Part shown: in pieces, positions 1 through 10,580 of the stretch
How positions within the stretch are numbered: the first letter of the stretch is position 1
How the letters are laid out: every line of letters begins with the position of its first letter
Assembly (NCBI GenBank): GCA_930367215.1
Contig: OV884060.1
Location: 103,688,151-103,752,150 of the forward strand
Reading direction: 5' to 3'
Origin: Pollenia angustigena
Taxonomy: Eukaryota; Arthropoda; Insecta; Diptera; Polleniidae
Length of the DNA: 64,000 nt
Position numbers and translations under genes: made by a program
Notes under the pieces: model-generated
What the model was told of the DNA's origin: nothing
Seen by the model: only the letters and a program-made list of their open reading frames with translations
Database searches by the model: none

Positions 1-1640
1 AAATTTTTTTAATTTCTACAAATTTTTTTACTGATTCAATTAAAATTTTTGTTTGATTTTTATTTAACCAACAAAAATGTTGACAACCATTCAAATACAC
101 GCGTTATTGGTTTCAAGTTTTCATAATTTTGTATGAAATACTTAACGCTTTTTAATGTAGTCGTCTTTTTGCATTTTTTTATTTGATCGTAAGCAACAAT
201 TCCTAATGTGAAATATAAGAACTACAACAAAAAACACATACAGTCTATTTTTGGACACTTTAAAAAAGTACAACAGGAAGAAAGATGAGAGGTTTGATGT
301 AAAAAAAAATACCAGGTAAAAAAACGTTTCACTCTTTTTAAACAACAGAAACAACAACAACATTATAAGAAACAAAATAAATTTTTGGTTGGTTTCAAAG
401 TTGGTTAAAAAAAACTAAAATCCCGTATTCAATTTTTTCAAATTGTTTGCTTAAATACATCAAATACAAAAATAAAATGATGACGAAATACATATCGTCT
501 GTCGCCGGTTTTGGGTTACATTTCTTCTTCATTAGCAAAGGAAAGGATACAGCAACAGTGAGTGATGACGAAAAACATTGTATGTATACAAAAAGACTTC
601 GTTCAAAAATTATTCCATCAAAAAAATGTGTCTCAAAGCCAGCCGGCCGCTCTGCTCTCTCTGCCATCATCTTCTAATACAGTGAGTGCCTGCTTGTGTG
701 CGCATCATTGCTTGTGCAAAAACTTTTTTTTTGATTTTGAAATTTAGTATATGAATTTCAGTAAACTTTTTGTTTGATTCAGTTAAATTATTTGTTTGAA
801 AAAATCAGTGTTTTTTTTCAATAAAAAAAATGCAAATAAATTGTTTGAATATGCGAATTTGTTTATAGGACCGATTTCAGACAAAAAAGCAACAGCTTTT
901 TTTTGCCAATGATCAAATAAAAAGTGGAAGAAACGGCAGTTTTTCTAATTTGACTGCAGTTGTTAAACGCTAGTTTATCATATAAAAGCTATAAGCACCG
1001 CAACCCAAAGGATCTAATGTGCAGCCCAAGTGTTCACTGAAGTAGGTTAAGGCTAAAAATAAAGCCAATTCTTAATGACCTGAAGTCATAAAGATAACTT
1101 TAAGGAACTGTTTGCATACTTATCAATGTGACCAGATCTTAAAACTGTTTACAGCTAAATATTGCATTACCCAAGATCAGAAAATGCTAAAAATGATTTA
1201 AGAAAAAAGTACGACAGGTATGAAATTTTATTAAAAACTACATACAGCCGTATTCATAATGAAAATTTGGCATGAAGTTTGGCATAATACACTAACCAGA
1301 CTCTGGCTAACGATTTGCTAAACTCTCTTTAACGAGCTGCCAAACGTTTGCCAATTTGTGAAAAACAGCCGTTTAATGTCAAACAATTTTGTTGGTTTTT
1401 TTTTAATAATTGTTTTTTTAATTAACTTTATTTTACTTAATTTATTTTCATTTTAACAACTTTTTAAAATTTGTATATGTGAAGGGAAAAACAAAAAAAG
1501 AAAAAATTACAAATTCAGCGATGATTAATGCAAAACGTGTTGCATTTTTGAGTAATACAATGTGGCATCATAGTAATTCAGAGTTGATTTATTAAAAGTT
1601 GGCAAATGGAGAAAAGTGGAAATAAACTTTGTGCCAACAA
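1..1640. other. AT-rich non-coding stretch
   Basis: No convincing gene is visible. The stretch is poly-A/T rich with short open frames that have no recognisable motif or coding bias. I saw no TIR pair or long repeat here, apart from weak local inverted similarity around 1240-1380. Confidence 0.6.
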
Positions 1641-1848
1641 GCTGCTAAGCTTAATCGGTCCTACAAGAAATGAATAAGCGAGTAGTCACATTTTTCATTT
1701 TGGTGTTTAGAAAATGATAGAAAGAAATGACCGAAATAAAGTTTTCGGTCACATTCGGTCATTTCTTTCCGTCATGTTCTTAACACCAAAATGAAATATG
1801 TGACTACTCGCTCATTCATTTCTTGTAGGGCCGATTAAGCTTAGCAGC
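1641..1848. repeat. Foldback MITE-like element, 208 bp
   Basis: The left arm begins GCTGCTAAGCTTAATCGG and its reverse complement closes the element at 1831-1848. The arms stay complementary for roughly 85 nt (including a TGACTACTCGC segment and an ACACCAAAATGAAA segment) around a short centre with further FCGGTCA-type inverted repeats (TTCGGTCA). No coding capacity is seen. The structure fits a small non-autonomous foldback element, but no clear target duplication is visible. Confidence 0.8.
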
Positions 1849-1871
1849 CTACGGAGTATAAGCGACAGAAA

Positions 1872-2535
1872 GTATTGTGTTCTAGAAAACAGGGTTTTGA
1901 AACAGGTTTGTTTTCAGTATTCCTTAAACCTAATTGTAAAGCAAGCGAGTTAATTGGCGTAAAATATGTGCTTAATCAAGTTGTTTCATGGGAGCGGCCA
2001 AAGGCTAATACTAAAGTCCCACAGTGTTGTAGGTGTCAAAAGTGGGGTCATTATTCAAGAAATTGCAGTCGTCCATTTTCTTGTGTAAAGTGCAGTGAGA
2101 AGCATGCACCAGGCGAGTGTTCTTTTGTCCAGGAAGATAATGTTTTGCCATTTTAATTCAATTGTAATCAAAATTGACGTACTTCAATTTACAGGGGTTG
2201 TCCTGTGTATAGAAACTATGTGTAATTTAGAAAAAATTCTAATCAGGAAACCAAGATTAGAAAACTGTCTGCATCTGCATCAGATAATGTTGCTAGAGAA
2301 TAAATCCATCTAGTACTATTGTTGAAAACAAACCGTATGCTAGTTTTTTTAATGTTTTGAATGACGTTCCAACTCAGACTAGGGTGGTAAAGCCTGCCTT
2401 GGTACAGGAATTTATGAAGCTTGCCAAGGCTTTATGTGCTCCGGATCCTCTAACTTTAGAGGATAAAATTAATCATTTTATGGTAAACTACAAAACAATG
2501 ACTAGGCCAAGAAAGAGTGCTTGAATTTAATTAAA
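1872..2535 (+). pseudogene. Decayed LINE ORF1 (gag-like, CCHC zinc knuckles)
   Basis: The translation up to 2156 contains a knuckle of the form CCRCQKWGHYSRNC followed by CVKCSEKHAPGEC, the tandem cysteine/histidine fingers of non-LTR retrotransposon ORF1 proteins that coat the RNA. In another frame near 2160-2215 the residues YRGCPVY follow, which normally lie just after the knuckles, so a frameshift separates the parts. Later codons near 2330-2500 look like a degraded ORF1 tail. Stops and shifts are frequent. The 5' part of the element is missing. Clade is not assigned; it differs from the Jockey copy at 49-55 kb. Confidence 0.8.
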
Positions 2536-2545
2536 GATATTCAAA

Positions 2546-3211
2546 ATGTCTATGGTCCGTAATTCTTTAAATTTAGTGACATTTAATGTTGGTTCTCTTG
2601 TCCATATTGGAAGGAGAATTGAACTGAATCGGTTACTGGATCAATTTAATGTTGATATAGTTTTTTTACAGGAAACGCATTTGACTGCAGGGACAAATGT
2701 AAATTTTGATAGATATATTTTTTTAAAGGATGATAGTCAATAAGGTGTTGGAATATGCATTAGGAAAACAATTTCTTTCTCCAGGGCACATGTTCCTTAG
2801 CTTTCGTTTCCAAATTTATTCGTACAAATTAGTGTGTCGATTAATGGCAGTTTAAGGAAAATTCTTTGCGGTTCGGTTTATTTCAATTGTAACTCTAATC
2901 GTCAAAATATCGCTGGTGGCCTTTTCTCTATTTTAAACTTTTCAAAACGTTACGATGGTTTTATATTAGGCGGTGATCTAAATGCTAAGTACATTTGTTG
3001 GGGTGATGCTATCAATAATTTTAATGGAGAAGTGCTTTCAACTTGGCTTTAGAACGAATCCATTTCGGTTACAAGAATTTGTGATTCATATCCCACTTAC
3101 CCTGGTGGTTCATCTCATTTGGATCATTTTATGGTGAGCAATGACATAGTGTATAGTTTGCATAAAAATTTCAAAACATGTACTCTTCCCACTTTCTCGG
3201 ATCATCTACAC
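2546..3211 (+). pseudogene. Decayed LINE ORF2 start: APE-type endonuclease fragment
   Basis: The frame opens shortly after the ORF1 remnant. It carries the start of an apurinic-like endonuclease: LVTFNVGSL, then DIVFLQETHL (catalytic E in QETHL), and further on GGDLNAKYICWGD (the D and N of the GDxN motif) and a final SDHL-like motif at about 3198-3211. In-frame stops at about 2741 and 3050 and a region of shifted frame break it. Homology stops at 3211, so the reverse transcriptase half is absent here. It belongs with the ORF1 fragment immediately upstream. Confidence 0.8.
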
Positions 3212-3689
3212 TGAACCAAATCTCCGTAGGTAAAATTAACAAAAAAGCATCGGTAATTTTTAACGAAAAAAATATTAAAATCAACTGGGTTTTATTCAAA
3301 TACACAAAAACATTCTTCAAATAAACTATTTTTTATTCCAATCAACTAAATTTTTTAGTTAAAAATTATTTTAGTCACAATTGTTAATTTGAATAAAATT
3401 TTCTTAAATATAACACACACCTTAAACATGTCGATGAATTTTATTCTCATTGGGGAATAAAAATTAACGCTTCAAAGAAAGTGTAAAATTTACAAGAAAA
3501 AGAAAATAAAGGGTTAATTTTTTTAAAAAAAATTCCATAAGATATTTTTTGTATAAGTCCTAATACACCATTTAGCTCAGAAATACTTTAATTATACTGT
3601 TTTGACCTAATTACCACTGCTTTTAAGAAAAATAAAAATATATGTTATTTTTCAATTTTCCTTTATTATTTTACGTATATTTTACGAAC
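3212..3689. other. AT-rich non-coding stretch
   Basis: This begins abruptly where the LINE homology ends. It is AT-rich with no coding signal, and I see no diagnostic TIR or LTR. Confidence 0.5.
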
Positions 3690-3893
3690 TTTTGGTCTTT
3701 GGAGACCCCTAGTGAAATTTGATGCAAAAAATATTCTTAAAACAGTTTAACCCTCTAAAGTGCCTTTTAAGTTTACTTTTGTAGGAAAGTTGCAAAAAAG
3801 GACAAAAATGGCTCCATCAACTGAGAGTTAGAGGTTTAATATATTCTAAGAAAAGAATCATCATACAATTCTACTGAAGACATCTGAAATTAT
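3690..3893 (+). repeat. Dispersed repeat, copy 1 (also at 7976-8519)
   Basis: The block running from GGTCTTTGGAGACCCCTAG through GAAGACATCTGAAAT reappears twice near 8 kb, once on each strand. Conserved landmarks are GAGACCCCTAGTGAAATTTG, a GTTAGAGGTTTAATATATT segment and the terminal GAAGACATCTGAAAT. It is non-coding, and the copies differ by point changes and small indels, so it is an old family. Confidence 0.75.
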
Positions 3894-4477
3894 TTTTTAC
3901 ATTTAGTACATTAAGTATATTTTATTGACTTATTCCAAACGCATTTCCAACTAGAGTATATCTCCAGTAAAAGTAAAATGGCAACCACAAGAAATGTTGC
4001 AGATTCTTCATTTTTATGATGAAATAGATTGATTTCAATACGAAACTTTTTGACCGATCTTGCTGAAAATTTGTGTCTAAGCTACTATCCAATCGGACTA
4101 ACCTTGGTGCAAATTTCATCCAAATCGGAAGACATCGATTTCAAAATTAGGTCACTTGACTTAAAATCCCCCTTTTATAAATAAAGAACGTATATGAAAT
4201 GTTTGGTATTTTGTTTTTTATTTTTTTTTTCGTTATTTTCTAATATATTAATTTTAGCAAGAAACTTTCTTCGAGGCTAATGTTGTTCACTAGAAGGGCT
4301 AAAATATTGCCATATATCATATTTTTGTAAAATGTTTTTTTAAAGAGGTAGTCATATGCAAGCAAATTACATTTGAATAAATGGGCTGGAAGGCAAACTT
4401 TGAGGGTCAGACGCCCCCCAACTTATCGCTATGAAATTTTTTTTTATTTTTTGTACATAAAACTGAACTGATTTGGT

Positions 4478-4497
4478 GGGGGGGGGGGGGGGGGGGG
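4478..4497 (+). repeat. Homopolymer G20
   Basis: An uninterrupted run of 20 G residues in an otherwise A/T-dominated region. Its length may be affected by sequencing error. Confidence 0.9.
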
Positions 4498-4540
4498 ATA
4501 TAAGAAATCAAAAAAAAAATTTCTCCATACAACTACAGCC

Positions 4541-4602
4541 ACGCTAATATGCATATATGTATATAGAAGATGTATATATATATACATATATATATGTATA
4601 TA
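4541..4602. repeat. TA-rich microsatellite
   Basis: Alternating TATATA and ATATGTATA units with two short interruptions. It is locally self-complementary. Confidence 0.8.
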
Positions 4603-5335
4603 AAATTCTCGTGTCACGATGCTTGTGTTTAAATTCCTCCGAAAGTACTCAACCGATTTCTATGAAATATTGTATGTTTATTGAATAAGTTTGATAATAT
4701 TTCATACCGCTAGGTCATTAGGGTGTCCCTATCCATATTATTTTCCATTTCCTTGGCAATAACTTTTTTCGTTTTTGTTTTTTATTTCACATCAAAAATA
4801 CACCAATTCATAGGAGAGCACTTTCAATGCATTTGCTCCAGTCTCTTGAAGTTACTAACAAAAGGGCTTTCTATAAGTGCGAACTAAGACAGTTCTAAGA
4901 AAGATATTAAAGATGTCAGTAAAAAAGATTTTGTTAAAAAGTTTAAAAAAAGTTTTAGATCGTAATACCGGATTACGAAATAGTATATTTGAGTAGTCTA
5001 CTTGCAAACTCCGCTAAGTTAAAAAAAATAAAAATTCTGTAAAAGCCGTCATTTTATTTGTTTTCCCTTTATTTACTGCAGAAGTCGCTTTTACGGCAAA
5101 CAGTTCAAACACTGATTTCAGCGAAACCTGATAAAATATTTTAATGCGACTAATTTAAAATGTTATGCATCGATGTATCTAAATAATGCTTTTTATTTCA
5201 TTCAAAAATATTGTGTAGTTTGTTTTTTATTTAATTTTAATCACTGTCGCACGCTACGAGTTGCATGCGACATTTTGTTCCATCATACTTTTATGTTTAT
5301 TTTTTTACTTTTTATGTAATTAGACATGCGTTCTA

Positions 5336-6249
5336 CATTTGTATAACCTCCACCACAATTAGTTGTAAAGAGGGTATATTAAGTTTGTCATTCCGTGTGA
5401 AACTTTTTTATTATTCATCTCAGACCCCATAAAGTATATATATTCTGGGTCCTTGAGTAATTCTAAGTCGATTTAGCCATGTCCGTCTATCTGTCCGTCT
5501 GTTGAAAACACGCTCACTTTCGAACAACTCAAAAGAAATGAACAAACTTGGTGCCAAATTGCTTGTAATTATCCTAAGCAGTTTGGGATTGAAATCCAGC
5601 AAAATCGGTTTAGTAGGACCAGAGCTATGAATCAAAATGTGGAACCACCATCTAAAAAATTGATAATTTTACAAAAAATAACATAAATGCTGGAACAAGG
5701 CACGGAATGAGATAAGATTTTGCAAAAATTTGTTTTATTTGACTGGAAATCACGCTGTTAAATTTCGTGCAGATCCGTCCATAATTTACACTAAGTCCCA
5801 TATAAACAATACTCCCGGAAAACAGTTTAGTACGCCTAAAACGCTAGCGTAACAAAATTTGGAACGTCACAGTTTTTTAGGACCAGAAATTTCGTGACGA
5901 TCGGTCCATAATTTACCTTAGGCCCCATAGAAACCCTACTCCCGCAAAACAGTTTAGTACACCTTAAACCATAATTAATAATGCTTGCATAACAGAAATT
6001 GGTACGTCACAGTTTTAAAGGACTAGAAATGACGCTGTGAAATTTCGTGATGATCGGTCCATAATTTACCCTAGGCCCCATATAAACCCTACTACCGGAA
6101 AACAGTTTAGTCGCCTAAAACCAAAATTAATAACAAATCGTCACAGTTTAGGATAATAATAACATCATACAGATATTACTCCTTAAACATTCGAAGTGTC
6201 GGTGGAGGGTATCAAAGATTCGGCACAGCCAGCACTCTAACTTGTTTTT
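5336..6249 (+). repeat. Dispersed fly repeat with internal ~125-bp tandem units
   Basis: It starts at the ACCTCCACCACAA boundary, runs through GAGGGTATATTAAGTTTGTC and ends GGTGGAGGGTATC ... GCACTCTAACTTG plus a T-run. The middle repeats a unit with the landmarks GATCGGTCCATAATTTACC, GGCCCCATA and CCGGAAAACAGTTTAGT about three to four times between 5740 and 6125. I recall this overall pattern as a very common non-coding repeat in higher flies. No reading frame is supported. Confidence 0.75.
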
Positions 6250-7019
6250 TTTTAATATATTCAATATATTTATTTTCACAACAAAAATTAAAAACTTTAA
6301 AAACACCATAAAAAAAAATAAAAATAAATTTATTCATCTTATATGTATGTATAGTATTTGTAAAAACAAAGAAAATAAACTAACTTAACTGGGAATATTA
6401 TTACTAATGTAAAATAACGTTTTTTTAATGGAATATGCAGTCCTAGCTGCTTCTTCCTGTAGCCATCGCAACAAAACGAATGCAACTGGGATATACCGGT
6501 AATGCTTTTCACATCCTTTCATTTTTCTTCCAACTTTAAATGAAGAGACAAATTTTCAATTTGAGCAGATGCCATAACATAAATTTGAATTCCATAACAT
6601 GTAAACCAAAAACAAATTTTTTAATTTTGTTTTTGTTTTATATGTTATTTGTGCGAACGTAAACGTTCAAGTGACATCGTGAAATAGGCAGAAAATGTTT
6701 CCCTAAGCCATTTTCAATATCGTACAAATCTCCGTAAGATACGCGCAATTTCTGATTAATTATTCAATACTTCCGCAATACTCTCTATATGGCTTGGCAT
6801 TTCAATTTTAAAAAACTGTTTGGAAATTTTGTTTTTGTTTTAAATGTAAGTTGAACGTACGAGTTTTGCGTTCGTGTTCTATAAACCACACACTTAACTC
6901 CATTTTTTAGTAAGGTATAAAAATTAATGTAAATTTAAAAAAAAAATTAATAACAACAAATTCGTATTAAAAACTGTACCAATTTTCTAAACGTTTTTTC
7001 ACAAATCTTGAATGATGTC
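6250..7019. other. Non-coding stretch
   Basis: AT-rich, with a few repeated phrases such as CCATAACATAAATTTGAATT / CCATAACATG. No coding, RNA or TIR signal is recognised. Confidence 0.5.
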
Positions 7020-7700
7020 TTCATAATTTGGGCTACTAAAATTCTGCAGAAAGCTTGATACAACCAAACCAAATTACTTTCATGCCTTTGACTCATCTTC
7101 TGACAAAATCGAATTAAATTTGGAATCTTTCAGTAGCTTTGTAACTTTTGCGCCCACAGAAACCGCTTCTGTAATTATGGCATCTGATACGTTGGGAGAA
7201 ACGGTTTTCAGGTATTCAAATGCGATACAGTTTCCCCTTTTTAGCAAAGCTTTGACGAAATTTTTGATATGAAACGATGGCAAAATAATATTTTCCTTTT
7301 TAACCAGAGCTTTGTATATAACATTATCTTGGCCAAGCTTAAAATTTATGTGCTGTTTTTACAACACAAGCGATTGAACATGTAGTAATATTTATATGGA
7401 AATTACTCAGTTTTTCGAGTGTTTTCCATCACTTGTGTTGTAAAAACAGCAAATAACTCTATCCTGCCAATCTTTTTGGGCATAGTGTTTATGTCGTGCT
7501 TGGCTGTCCCATTTGCACAAAAAGAGCAATTTTTTGTGTAGCCTTATTGCAAACCAGTTACATTGCAACGACTTTTATATCGGCACAGATTTTCCAGTTA
7601 TGCTGTTTGCACTCCATCAGACCCAGTAATTAATTTAGAATTGGACTCATACAATTCTTTAACCTTTACTGCGCGCGTCACTGGAATTGAACTTCTTTAG
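7020..7700 (-). pseudogene. Decayed copy of an arthropod dispersed coding family (unknown function)
   Basis: Read on the minus strand, broken frames spell a consistent protein. Early there is IPVTRAVKVKELYES, then an ICADIKVV segment, a TKNCSFC cysteine pair, and KHYAQKDWQDRV in a shifted frame. After an inserted palindrome comes IILPSFHIKNFVKAL, a leucine/valine-rich middle, then SSFLQNFSSPNYEDIIQDL after stops near 7080. From memory, this order (CADxK, GYTKxCxFC, a KDW motif, LPPLHIK, a long helix, NFLGNxxxxNY) matches an uncharacterised, multi-copy protein family annotated in many arthropod genomes. At least three in-frame stops and several shifts make it non-functional. A related fragment sits at 34831-35060. 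Confidence 0.55.
7351..7451. repeat. Perfect 20-bp inverted repeat, 101 bp palindromic insert
   Basis: The arms TGCTGTTTTTACAACACAAG (7351-7370) and its exact reverse complement (7432-7451) flank 61 nt. It sits inside the minus-strand coding remnant, between the KDW-type motif and the LPSFHIK motif, so it looks like a small inserted hairpin element. Confidence 0.8.
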
Positions 7701-7975
7701 TGATTTTTTCAAAATTCAATGTTTCTAATATTTACAGCGTTCGTTTTAAAAATTCTGCGAATTTACTTACTTCCATTGGGTGTTTGATTAGATAAAATCT
7801 TATGTAGCTTTATCATTTTTGCACCAATCTGGGTCTTACACTGTCCAACAAAATTCGGGTCATCGGCTCCAGCCTCAACACTTGCAACGCGAAATGAAAG
7901 TAGACTACTAGTAGAGCAAATCTGCCAAAGGGTTCCCGGAATATGGGCCCCTGAAAAGGCGTTTGGTATAAGTCA
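7701..7975. other. Probable upstream part of the coding-family remnant
   Basis: The segment around 7870-7960 matches, on the opposite strand, the sequence at 34890-35020 (shared landmarks CAACACTTGCAACGCGAAAT and GTAGACTACTA). It is probably an upstream, heavily decayed part of the same family, but no frame stays open. Confidence 0.4.
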
Positions 7976-8519
7976 AAAAAGTATACTAAATGTACTTCTG
8001 AGTTTAAAACTAATTTCAGATGTCTTTAGTAGAATCATATGGCTATTCTTTTCTTAGAATTTATTAATTCTCTAACTCTCATTTAAAGCGGTAATTTTTG
8101 TCCTTTTTTTAGCCTCTATACTTAAATGGCACGTAAGAGGGTTAAAATCTTCTACGAATATTTTTTGCATCAAATTTCACTAGGGGTCTTCTGAGACCAA
8201 AAAATCGTGCAATGTATGTAAAACAGATTTTCGAAACATTAAAAAAATTCAAGACCAGGAATTTCGAAACCCCGTTTAACATACATTGCACGATTTTTTG
8301 GTCTTAGAAGACCCCTAGTGAAATTTGATGCAACAAATTTTCGTAGAACATTTTAACGCTCTTACGTGCCATTTTAGAGTAGAAGTTAAAAAACGGACAA
8401 AAATTACCCCTTAAAATGAGTGTTAGAGGTTTAATATATTGTATGAAAAGATTCCCCATACAATTCTTCTGAAGACATCTGAAATAATATTTTAGGTCAG
8501 AAGTACATTGTAATTAAAA
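7976..8519. repeat. Large imperfect palindrome made of two opposed repeat copies
   Basis: The left arm (minus orientation, about 7985-8225) and right arm (plus orientation, about 8273-8515) are two copies of the repeat seen at 3690-3893. Both carry AATCGTGCAATGTATGT or its complement beside the centre, and GACCCCTAGTGAAATTTG further out. The arms differ by scattered substitutions and small indels, and the centre is about 45 nt. It fits an old foldback element. Confidence 0.75.
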
Positions 8520-8589
8520 GTCTTTTTAATTTTTATTTTGAAGTTAAAGGATTCTTTATTTAGTGCGGCTAGTACGCACTGTTTGTACT

Positions 8590-8912
8590 TGGTATAAGAA
8601 TTTGATTTTATTTAATAATCGTGTCGAGTTTTATACACAATAAATGATTATTAAGCACATTACAGTGGAAGGTAAAGCGGTTTGCTTAGCATTTTCTTAC
8701 AATCTCGCAGACACTTGTCCAATAGCAAGAGTGGTGATAGTTTTACTATTGACGACCGAGTGTACTACTAGTATTGCATTCATACACACACACACAGCGC
8801 ACAACACTCAAGTGGCTTATTCGTATTACATTAAACATGCGCCTGGTTCATTGCATGTAACGTATACTAAAATTATGTGTGCAAGCAATGTTAATATAAA
8901 AGACACGCTACA
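8590..8912 (-). repeat. 3' LTR of the 412/mdg1-like element
   Basis: This 323-bp copy aligns along its whole length with the reassembled right-hand copy. On the minus strand it begins TGTAGCGTGTC and ends CTTATACCA, the usual TG...CA ends. A polypurine tract lies directly upstream on the element strand. It is the undisturbed reference for judging the split copy. Confidence 0.85.
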
Positions 8913-8922
8913 CCTCCCTTTT
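8913..8922 (-). promoter_or_regulatory. Polypurine tract of the 412/mdg1-like element
   Basis: On the minus strand the LTR is preceded immediately by AAAAGGGAGG, the expected primer for plus-strand DNA synthesis. Its position fixes both the orientation and the LTR edge. Confidence 0.75.
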
Positions 8923-9054
8923 ACGGAAGAATGTTCATATAACTGAACGTTTTATGGACATTCTTTAACAATTATGTATTATACTTAATTATGTGGAAAC
9001 AATTTTGTTACTTGAATGCTAATAACATTTATTATAATTAGGTGATTTAATATT

Positions 9055-10512
9055 TTATTCATGATGGTAAGATTTAAGTCTATTTTTATGTACTATATGT
9101 TCTTTATTATTTTTCTTATCAAATATGGTTACATTATTTCTTAAATCTATATTTTTAATTTCATAAGGACCTTTATACCTATTATCTAATTTGTGCCCTA
9201 CTTCATTTTTAATTAAAACTAAGTCTCCTACTCTAAAATCTACTTCTAATAATGACCTATCATAATTTAATTTTTGCTTAAGTTTAGACCTATCTATCAT
9301 AGCGCGCGCTCTCTTATGTGCTATTTCTAACCTAAATTTAACTTCCTTAGCATAATTTTCTATATTATATAATGGTGTTATTTCTTGAATACTATTGAAC
9401 TGTTGAAACCCATTTGGAAGTCTACCAAAAACTAACTCATAAGGGCAATAGTCATGAACGGAAGATGGCGTAGTGTTAAAACAGTAAGTGAAATACTTAA
9501 GCCATTCATCCCAATCGGTTTTGTCAACGGATATGTATGATCTTATATATTCGTTAAAAGTTCTGTGACTTCTTTCCACAGTTCCTAGAGTCTGGTGATG
9601 GTAAGCTGTTGATGTTATTTTTTCAATATTCAAAAGGTTACATAATTCAGTAAGTATTGAGTTTTTGTATTCTGTACCCATGTCTGAAATAAACGTCTTC
9701 ATTGGACCATTGGTAAGAATAACATTATCAAATATTGCTTTCGCAATGGATTTTGCGCTTTTATCTTGTATAGGTACCGTTACAAGATATTTTGTCATGT
9801 CACATATTATGGTGACGGCATATTCATTTTCGAAATATGATTTTGGTAGTGGACCTATAGTATCCACAATTACCGTATCAAAAGGTTTATTTGGTGTATT
9901 TGTCAATGTCAGTGGTATTTTTGTATGCTTTGTTATTTTAGCTGTTTGACATTTTTGGCATATTTTAACGTATTTTGTTATATCTCGAGTCATATTTTTC
10001 CAATAGTAGTATCTTTTTATTTTATTTAGAGTTCTTGAAACACCGGAATGTCCTTCCTCTGTGGGGTCATCGTGGTATCGTTTCATTATCTCTGTTATTA
10101 ATTTGGCATTTGTTACGTGGATCACCTCATTAAGTAGCGCTACTTTTAATAATTTTAATAATTTATTGCCCATTTCTTTAAATTCATTAATAGAGATAAA
10201 TTCGAAAATTTTCTCACTTGGTGCCACTTGTACTTTATGAATATTTAATTTACCGGCCACTTCTTCGAGCCTAGGGAAAAATTGTCCTAAGGAAAATTTC
10301 CCATTAGTAAACAATTCATCTATATTTATACACGCTATTATAGATTTGCCACGTTTAATATAAACTTTTTGTGGGGTAATCTTTAGCTTACAAAATTTTC
10401 TGACGTCAGAATTAATAATTGGTTCAAATACATTGCGCTTCTCATTTTCATTATTTAAATGCCGTTTATTTGGTGTAATTGCATATTTCTTTTTAAGTGC
10501 ATTGTTTGTCAT
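9055..10512 (-). CDS. pol: Integrase part of pol, 412/mdg1-like
   Basis: About 485 codons are open, although the upstream pol is deleted. The integrase inserts retroelement DNA into chromosomes. Visible parts, in order, are a zinc-binding HHCC region (GHSGVSRTLNKIKRYYYW with a later CQKCQTAK), then the catalytic triad in VDTIGPLP (D), ISDMGTEYKN (D) and TVERSHRTFNEY (E), followed by CPYELVFGRLP and a C-terminal GPY-like box (NRYKGPYEI). The annotated start is only the first possible codon after the frame opens; in the parent element this is the C-terminal part of a longer polyprotein. The deletion of RNase H lies just upstream. Confidence 0.85.
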   Translation of the reverse strand: MTNNALKKKYAITPNKRHLNNENEKRNVFEPIINSDVRKFCKLKITPQKVYIKRGKSIIACINIDELFTNGKFSLGQFFPRLEEVAGKLNIHKVQVAPSEKIFEFISINEFKEMGNKLLKLLKVALLNEVIHVTNAKLITEIMKRYHDDPTEEGHSGVSRTLNKIKRYYYWKNMTRDITKYVKICQKCQTAKITKHTKIPLTLTNTPNKPFDTVIVDTIGPLPKSYFENEYAVTIICDMTKYLVTVPIQDKSAKSIAKAIFDNVILTNGPMKTFISDMGTEYKNSILTELCNLLNIEKITSTAYHHQTLGTVERSHRTFNEYIRSYISVDKTDWDEWLKYFTYCFNTTPSSVHDYCPYELVFGRLPNGFQQFNSIQEITPLYNIENYAKEVKFRLEIAHKRARAMIDRSKLKQKLNYDRSLLEVDFRVGDLVLIKNEVGHKLDNRYKGPYEIKNIDLRNNVTIFDKKNNKEHIVHKNRLKSYHHE

Positions 10513-10580
10513 TGCTCGAGTTGTTACTTTGTATACATTGCTGTTTTTATTATTTATTTTTTTTAAATCATTTATTGTAT

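Larger units (their letters stand above)
3894..5335. other. Non-coding stretch with low-complexity tracts
   Basis: It holds a 20-nt G run and a TATA-rich microsatellite, listed separately. Around 4605-4750 the text (TCGTGTCACGATGCTTGTG, then CTCCGAAAG and CAACCGATTTCTATGAAAT) resembles a repeat type I recall as common in insect genomes, but I could not set its ends. No gene is seen. Confidence 0.4.

Noticed and set aside
142..747. Overlapping short open frames at the left end
   Set aside because: They are hydrophobic or low-complexity translations of AT-rich DNA, overlap on both strands and show no motif, splice or repeat support.
8644..8946. 100-codon plus-strand frame
   Set aside because: It lies within the 3' LTR of the minus-strand 412-like element and its edge; the frame is not kept in the other LTR copy.
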